Positions 57,582-64,000 of a stretch of 64,000 bases of DNA are shown piece by piece. Numbering within the stretch: position 1 is the first letter of the stretch; each line of letters begins with the position of its first letter. The notes under the pieces were generated by a model. It was not told where the DNA came from and did no database searches. It was given only the letters and a program-made list of their open reading frames with translations. Origin of the DNA: Leuctra nigra (lineage: Eukaryota > Arthropoda > Insecta > Plecoptera > Leuctridae); the NCBI GenBank assembly GCA_934045905.1, contig OW203769.1, forward strand, positions 2,557,202 to 2,621,201, read 5' to 3'. The position numbers were made by a program, and so were the translations under genes.

Positions 57582-57753
57582 GTTCGTTTTTCCTATGTTT
57601 GAACTCTCACCAGATGGAGCCACAGTCAGTTGTTCTGCTAGGCCGAGAAAGACTTCATTGCGCGCTCACCTTGCAATGTTGTCTTTCTCGGCCTAGCAGA
57701 ACAACTGACGGTGTCTCGGTCTGTAGAGAGTTCAAACATAGGAAAAACGAACT
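57582..57753. mobile_element. Foldback with two perfect stem blocks and an unpaired step
   Basis: The outer arms TTCGTTTTTCCTATGTTTGA and TCAAACATAGGAAAAACGAA, and the inner arms GTTGTTCTGCTAGGCCGAGA and TCTCGGCCTAGCAGAACAAC, are perfect. The 18 bp between blocks on each side do not pair. The element is 172 bp. Confidence 0.85.
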
Positions 57754-57859
57754 GTACCTTCACATGTCGACTGCTAAGTGTCTATCTGTTTCACCAAGAA
57801 GAAAATGATTCCAAAAGGTATACGAAAACAAATAGAGATGTAGGCAGGGGTTGGAAACC

Positions 57860-58330
57860 AAATGAATAACGGTTCAGGTTCCGGTACCGGTTCCAAGTTT
57901 TTAAAAATATCGATTCCGGTTCCGGTTCCTGAAAAAATTAAAATAACGGTTCCGATTCCGGTTCCGGTTCCATTTCGGTTCCATAAGGGTTCCAAACGGT
58001 TCCACCAAATTCAGACAATAGATAATTCTAATAAAAAATTTAAATCTTCTTTTGGAAACTTACATGCTCAGAATGTCTAATATTAGTTTGACTCAATGAT
58101 CATTTATTTGAAAAATTGTTAATGTTAGTAAATTGTATCAGATTTGAAAGGAAATGAAGTAAAAATTCAATGAAATTAATCATTTGAAGAACCCTTATGG
58201 AACCGTTATGGAACCCAAATAATTTTAATATTAATAAGGGTTCCGGTTCCGGTTCCGGTTCCGGTTCCGGTTCCGGTTCCGGTTCCGGTTCCTATAAAAA
58301 TAACGGTTCTTTTCGGTTCCGGTTCCAGTC
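57860..58330. repeat. GGTTCC hexamer repeats in two tracts
   Basis: A degenerate tract at 57873-57995 and a purer one at 58239-58290 (about eight consecutive GGTTCC). They are separated by unique AT-rich sequence and both are edged by GAACCC/GGGTTCC stretches. The hexamer gives GSGSGS or VPVPVP frames that I do not count as genes. Confidence 0.85.
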
Positions 58331-58837
58331 CCTGGATAGGTATAATTTCAGTCTCCAATTCTCATATCAAATCTGTTTCCCTTGTTTTTATGATTGTGAG
58401 AACAAATACACGCTTTTATCAGCTCCATGAGAGTGTTGGTAGAATTTTAGTTTGTCAAAATAACCGCATGTGACTCCATCTGGTGTGACATATATCTACT
58501 CTTCTGCCCTGTGTGAACTTTCTCTGTTTGTGTTGTGTTTTGTTTTTCCTGCGCTTCCTAGTTCACTCCGATCAACAAATTGGAACAGACGCTAATTTCA
58601 TTCCATCGTTTACGTGTATTGATTTTTAATAAAAACCCCTGATTGGTTGAAAATTGATGATGACCCTGTGGGCATATCGACTTGTAATGTGCTGTGGTAA
58701 TTGCCATCGACATTTTATCACGTTTTAAAATATTCAGCTGAATTTGACAAATAACTTTAAAACTTGTTGACATTTGCGAGCGAGCCATTTCGGGACTCGA
58801 ACCCTACTTTCTATGATTGCTTTTATTTGTTTGTTTG

Positions 58838-59253
58838 TCTGTCTGTGTGTGTTTTTTCCAAGGTCACACCAATAGATCATATATTTTGCACACCGACTAA
58901 AGTTATAAAAATGGTCCAGGTATTGGTTTTCAACAAGATCTTGTGATTGGCTAAAAATTAAAAATTAAACCGTTCGATCGATCAACTTTGGGAACAGCAG
59001 TGAAGGCGTTTTTGATAATTTTAAAACAAATCTGTCAAGAATTTAAATAGGTATTGATATATTATGGAAATTGCTTGTTTTGAAATATTTGTCATATTTA
59101 TCTAATTTAAAAAAGCATATGCTCCTTTGACGTATGCTCTCTTGTTTCCAATGTCTATCTATTACTTAGCAAATTTCACACGCATATTAAAACATAATGC
59201 AATACGAGGCCTTGCTTGTCAATGCTTTATTATACTAAAGAGCACTTTTCTAG
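58838..59253 (+). mobile_element. Family 1 Helitron-like element, diverged, CTAG end
   Basis: Begins with the GTGTGTGTTTTTTCCAAGGT block and GTCACACCAATAGATCATA. It ends GGCCTTGCTTGTCAATGCTT..AAAGAGCACTTTT then CTAG followed by T (59250-59253). The hairpin is heavily mutated but the CTAG-T end is kept. Confidence 0.45.
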
Positions 59254-59394
59254 TTAGCATATTTTAACATTCAGTTGTAGCAATTCATCTACCGATGTTT
59301 ATAACCGGACCTTTCTGACTTTCAATTTTTCTTGTCACTACAGAAATCAACTAAGTTGATCAGCAACTTATGCACAGCATGTCACCCACAAGAA

Positions 59395-59426
59395 CCGCTC
59401 TATCAACGCGTTACACACAGCGTTTT
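59395..59426 (+). mobile_element. Family 1 terminal hairpin, isolated
   Basis: CCGCTCTATCAACGCGTTAC then ACACAGCGTTTTCCC. The rest of the element is not recognisable. Confidence 0.45.
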
Positions 59427-59975
59427 CCCTTCCACTCGATCTCTTTAAAGCTAAGTCAATTACTGTTACTTTTCGCATTCACTCTGCAGACCTTGGGAAA
59501 GTGTAAAAGTGATTTTCCTCTGCTTTTCTCGCCGCCAGATTGTGGAAACGCGTTTTCCAATGACTTTCCCATCGGGTATGAAAACACAATAACAGTTCGA
59601 GAGCCGCCGCTTGGAGCGCTTCTGCACAAGGTGGAGAAGAGTGGAGATTACGCAATTATTTAAAACAGGCGATGCTGGCGCTCGCCGTGGCTGGAGGGGA
59701 ATTAAGTTCTTCAAGCAGAGTGCGAACACTCTAAGAGATGTCTAACGTGTTTCTCTCGTTTTGTCTCGAGTAGCCCCAAAGCTGAAAGCTTCAATTCTTG
59801 TGGTCAGTTAGGTTCTTTGATAACACTCATCGCCTCTTGTTTCTGAGATAAATTGAGTTAAATATCAGGCCCCATGAAGACTAGTAATTTTGTATCTAGG
59901 TACAAATTAACAATATCAACGCTGTGCTCTTTTAAAAGTTAAAATCGAAATCGAAATGATTTTCCAATAACTTGT

Positions 59976-60304
59976 GTTTTTCAATCTATTTGTTTTGAGG
60001 TGAAACCTTTTTTAATTTTCATAATGCATTATCAAAGAGCAGTAGGGGCAAACAGCTGGCAAATTGTGAAGTGTTGAACTAGAAATTTTATAAAAATACA
60101 TTGCTTAAAAACAAAAACGATGGTCTTTTTTGCACACAGTTATTTCAAACAATGGTTATTTCAAAAATAATTTTAGGTCTTTGATCGTGAGCAAACATAT
60201 TATTTTAAACATATTATTTATTATATAGATTTAACTAATGTGTCTACATGTTTTGTTTCGTATTTGCAAAGGTTAAGATGATATTTTGATTCCCAAGACA
60301 AGAT
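59976..60304. repeat. Direct repeat flanking the 60.3-62.7 kb block, left copy
   Basis: 329 bp homologous to 62824-63137 in the same orientation: shared ATGCATTATCAAAGAG, AACAGCTGGCAAA, GTCTTTTTTGCACACAGTTA, GGTCTTTGATCGT and ATTATTTATTATATAGATT. Diverged by substitutions and small indels. Confidence 0.75.
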
Positions 60305-60352
60305 GTCCATTCTCTGAAGAAAACAAATTCGTACTTTATTATAAGATAGGAT

Positions 60353-61567
60353 CTAGTGGAGCGGTCGCTCCACCCAGCCAAGTCGTACCGTACACTCACA
60401 CTCACTCAACATACCGTAAATGACTAATAAACTGAGGAGCAGACCAACCACTTTTACTGTAAGCAACAACATGGCATTTTCGGCCTACTGGATCTTAAAA
60501 TTGGAAAATCTCACATTGTTGCGATATATCTTAATTTCGAGCTATGGCCCACCCCACTACATATACCAAATTAGGGAACAATATGTTATGCCGTTTGCGA
60601 GCTAGAGGGCCGAGAAAACAGTGAAATTACACCACTTTCTGATTCTGAAGATGATATCAGGAAACGTTGCTATCACCGCCACAGCCTAAACGGCTAAACC
60701 GATCGACCTGAAACTTTTACCACATGTGCACTTTTGGCGTCTGATGATACCTTGCCTCTTGTGATTTTTTGTGCCGCCATTTTTAAACCGGAAGTGACGT
60801 CATAACTCAAAAACGTCTGGACCGATTAGAACGAAATTAGCGCCATTCGATTTAGATGGTCATCTATATGAAGTATCAATAAAAAAAATATTATTTTCTT
60901 ATTTTCTAAACCGGAAGTGACGTCATAAATACGCAATATTTAACTTATTTCAACAAATTATACTTAAAATACGTACATAATTAACTTACATTGTAACATA
61001 GACAATACAATTTATATATTCAAGGTAGCAGTGTTCTCGGCCGCCATTCCTGAAACCGGAAGTGACGTCATATATCTAAAACGCCTGTACCGATTGCAAC
61101 TGAACTAGCTCCTGCGTATTCATTCTGCTATTTATTTGAAAAATCAATTGTGAAAAATGAATAAATAAATTAATGGTACCGGAAATGGCGGCAGGAACCA
61201 CTAAATGAAACCGGAAGTGACGTCATATATTACAAACGGCATGACCGATTTTACGGAAATATAGGGATTAGGAATTCAGATGGTCGTTCATGAAGGTATC
61301 AACTAGATAAAACTAGATTGTTTTCTTATTACCTATACCGGAATTCGGCCGCTATTTCAAAACCGGAAGTGACGTCATGTATCGAAAACGGCTGGATCGA
61401 TTATAACGAAACTTAAGCTATTCTTCTTGGATAATCATTGTCATCTTATACCAAACGCAACTTTTCATAGTAACCAAATCGGTTGAGGCGTATTTTTTTA
61501 AAGATATTAGTCCCTGCTCGGACATGTGCTACAAGCTGTATGTATAAACTAACAAAAGAAGTGATAT
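60353..61567 (-). mobile_element. Family 2 element, copy B
   Basis: Inverse of copy A (36971-37906). The plus strand begins CTAG-TGGAGCGGTCGCTCCACCC (terminal hairpin), then TTTTACTGTAAGCAACAACA, a stretch with a CELEGRENS-encoding frame, and five composite sites CCGGAAGTGACGTCA at 60788, 60911, 61056, 61211 and 61373. It abuts LIR2 at GTGATATCCC, the same junction as in copy A. No intact protein is encoded. Confidence 0.6.
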
Positions 61568-62692
61568 CCCAGAAAAAACACTCCGTGTAAAAATACCAGC
61601 CAAGTCTCTTTAACTATAAAAAAAAATAGAAGAAATCTAAAAATTCAGCACTGAAAAGGAGTGATATCAAAAAAGGAGCCAAGTCAACGAATTTTCCAAA
61701 TTTTAATCGTACCATTGAAATAAAAATATCAACCCCCGAGAAATACTTAAAAAAAGGACTTGGCGCATCGTTTTTTTAAAGACATTTTTCTATTCTTAAG
61801 CTTAAGCCACTCACATACTACGTAGTTCAGAAATGCCTAGAAAAATTGGGACAAAACTTTCAAATTAAATATTGAACATTCTGTAAAATATTTTAAATTT
61901 AAATATAAGTACGCAAAGAAACATAGCATTGTCTTACAAGCAATAAATACAGAACAGTTGTGTTTGTGATTGGTAGGTATCTATAGTTTTGTGGGTACAT
62001 CAACATACCTACTACAGCATTATACTTGGAACCTTCTCGCCGTGTAATTAATTGCTATTAATTAACATTTTATACCAAAAAAATTCATAAATTACATAAC
62101 ATATTACTTTAGATAAAAATCTAGTCAGTAATTATTTGAGCAGCATGGCTCAGTGCACTAGTCACTTATACAAATCTCATTGACGGCCTTCTTGTAATGA
62201 GCGCTTTCGCTATTTCCCTCAGTCACGATATTGAGAAGTATGATTGATTAATATGACCCTAGAAATAGTGGCAATAACGAATAGACTAGGCCGCTTCCGT
62301 TTATTCGTTATTCGTTTATCCGTTTATTTCCTCTGAATATTGACAAAATACCAAAACTGCCAGTAGGTAAGAGTACTAGTTATATTAAAACGTAGTATGA
62401 TTCGTCGACAATGAATGTGATATACTCAGGAAAATATACTTGTAGAGTTCTTCCTATACTTTTAGGATAGAAAAGTGTCTTTAAAAAAACGATGCGCCAA
62501 GTCCTTTTTTTAAGTATTTCTCGGGGGTTGATATTTTTATTTCAATGGTACGATTAAAATTTGGAAAATTCGTTGACTTGGCTCCTTTTTTGATATCACT
62601 CCTTTTCAGTGCTGAATTTTTAGATTTCTTCTATTTTTTTTTATAGTTAAAGAGACTTGGCTGGTATTTTTACACGGAGTGTTTTTTCTGGG
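61568..62692. mobile_element. Long inverted repeat LIR2
   Basis: The left arm 61568-61797 and right arm 62464-62692 are complementary over about 230 bp with only a few mismatches. The ends are CCCAGAAAAAACACTCCGTG and its complement, and the 666-bp centre is unrelated AT-rich sequence. The outer part is homologous to LIR1 (AATACCAGCCAAGTCTCTT, CTTGGCGCATCGT). Confidence 0.85.
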
Positions 62693-62823
62693 TTAAAGTT
62701 ACAGGAACGTTTTGATATTTTGGAAGAAAGAAGGGTAACGGCGTGGAATATGGCCAATTTGTAGTAAACAGTTAAATAAATGGTCTCAATACCAACACAA
62801 TAAGGCCAATAAGCTGTTGTTAT

Positions 62824-63137
62824 GTTTTTTCAATTTATTTGTTTTGATGTAAAGCCTTTTTTAGTTTTCACAATGCATTATCAAAGAGTAATTAGGGTAA
62901 ACAGCTGGCAAAATTTAGAGCGTCCAAGAAGTTTTATAAAAACAGTTTGTTAAAAAACCAAAACAATTGTCTTTTTTGCACACAGTTACCCCAACGGTAA
63001 TTTCAAAAATATGTTTGGGTCTTTGATCGTTTGAGCCAACTTAATATACCGAAGCGCAAAGATATTATTTATTATATAGATTCTAGTAATGTTTCCACAT
63101 GCAAATGTTATAAGATATTTTGATTCTCAAGACAAGA
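62824..63137. repeat. Direct repeat flanking the 60.3-62.7 kb block, right copy
   Basis: 314-bp partner of 59976-60304. The pair encloses family 2 copy B plus LIR2, so that block was either inserted into, or duplicated with, this sequence. Confidence 0.75.
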
Positions 63138-64000
63138 TAATCTGAAACATACTTGGAATAATGCAAACTAGATTACACTGTCTCCATATCACCAACATGT
63201 GACGCCTATTCAAAAACATACCTCGGGGCTCTCATTTAGACGTTGCCACATTCACTCTGTCTGAATCCTAGCAACGTTGCCAGATGATAGTTTTGTTGTG
63301 TTAATTACACCATGTGCTTGATTTCAATGAGTTCAAATGTATCCAGAGGGCTTTGGATTTAACATTTCAGGTCTAGCCTAAAACATGGCGTTTATATTAC
63401 AACACCCATCAATGAGGTTACAAGGGTTCCAGAACCTCGTCATTGGAATTGGAATTAACTGTAATTCAAACAATGATTGATGAATTTATGTCGTATGAAA
63501 CTAGCAACAAATACTTGCCCCGTATCGTATGATACAAATATACATTATTGTTTGAAGTTGAACTTTTATCCCATAAATAAAAAGGGAGACGGGGCATTCC
63601 AGCTCCAAATCCCCAAGCAAAAAACCTGACCACCTGGGATATTATTAATTTTTTGTGGGAATATTGTATACTAAAAAAGAGTCGACACGTGTAATTTTGT
63701 TTGACCTTGAGGTCATCCACTTCCGAAATGCAAGCTTGCAAATTATCATGATTTTGTATTTTTTAAACATTTCGCTCTCACTCTCATAGCTCATAACTTT
63801 TGATCCAAACATCGTACAAAGATGCCTTTTTTACCAAATTGAAGCTCTTGTTATGCTCTATTTTAATATATTATACACAATATGTTTCTTAAACCACATC
63901 ATTTAAAGAAATGAATGTAAAAAATTCAAAATTTTATTACTCAAAAAGTCATTTTTTAATTTTTTTAAAATTTTTACCATATAATTGCCGATGTGTTACC
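63138..64000. other. No recognisable feature
   Basis: AT-rich sequence, presumably still neuroligin intron. A 91-codon minus frame at 63466-63741 has no recognised motif. Confidence 0.4.

Noticed and set aside
58197..58430. Gly-Ser and Val-Pro repeat frames
   Set aside because: Direct product of the GGTTCC hexamer repeat; both strands and several frames are open equally.
47543..64000. Search for neuroligin exon 3
   Set aside because: I looked for the expected conserved stretch after YLNLYAP (esterase oxyanion and nucleophile-elbow regions) and found none on the + strand; the exon is presumably beyond the window.

Overview
The window looks like intron-rich, repeat-dominated DNA from an insect. 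I infer a hemimetabolous insect, possibly a hemipteran, but cannot prove the species. The grounds are AT-rich sequence, a neuroligin with arthropod-type residues, tRNA-derived SINEs, and many small hairpin-ended DNA elements. Prokaryotic features (operons, ribosome binding sites, CRISPR) are absent. There is one assembly gap of 200 N (14181-14380).

Only one protein gene is firmly recognisable: the 5' part of a neuroligin, a synaptic cholinesterase-like adhesion protein, on the + strand. Coding exon 1 (43079-43281) carries a signal peptide and the start of the esterase-like fold. Coding exon 2 (47325-47542) continues in frame. The next exon lies beyond the window, so everything from 47543 to 64000 is probably intron. 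The striking point is that the 3' splice site of exon 2, with the first bases of the exon, is the unit of a 20-copy, 40-bp minisatellite (46531-47330). Each copy therefore offers a copy of the acceptor, and every copy except the last would lead into an in-frame stop.

Layout. 1-4453: satellite of 152/143-bp units with higher-order order. 4465-13335: small DNA elements, a degenerate 33-bp minisatellite and CpG/CRE-rich promoter-like patches. 14181-22300: gap, MITEs, a SINE, a tRNA-like element and long inverted repeats. 22700-24190: E-box/CRE patches and a 75-bp repeat in seven identical copies. 25600-32900: MITEs, several nested. 33365-37906: two tandem Helitron-like elements inside a minisatellite, a MITE with TTA target duplication, and a long-hairpin element. 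38200-42260: SINE, MITE and Helitron-like pieces. 42600-47542: neuroligin 5' end. 48700-48790: promoter-like patch in neuroligin intron 2. 54109-56605: 96-bp satellite. 56925-57753: two foldback elements. 59976-63137: a 2.5-kb block bounded by 300-bp direct repeats, holding an array of composite ETS/CRE motifs and a second long-hairpin element.

Two repeat families dominate. Family 1 ends in a hairpin around GTGTAACGCGTTGAT followed by CTAG and occurs at about fourteen sites. Family 2 ends in a different hairpin (GTGGAGCG/CGCTCCAC) also followed by CTAG, holds the ETS/CRE array, and abuts the long hairpin at the same point in both full copies. The ends suggest Helitron-like rolling-circle elements, but no Rep/helicase gene is present to prove it. 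Most open reading frames in the window are short chance frames or satellite frames and are not listed as genes.
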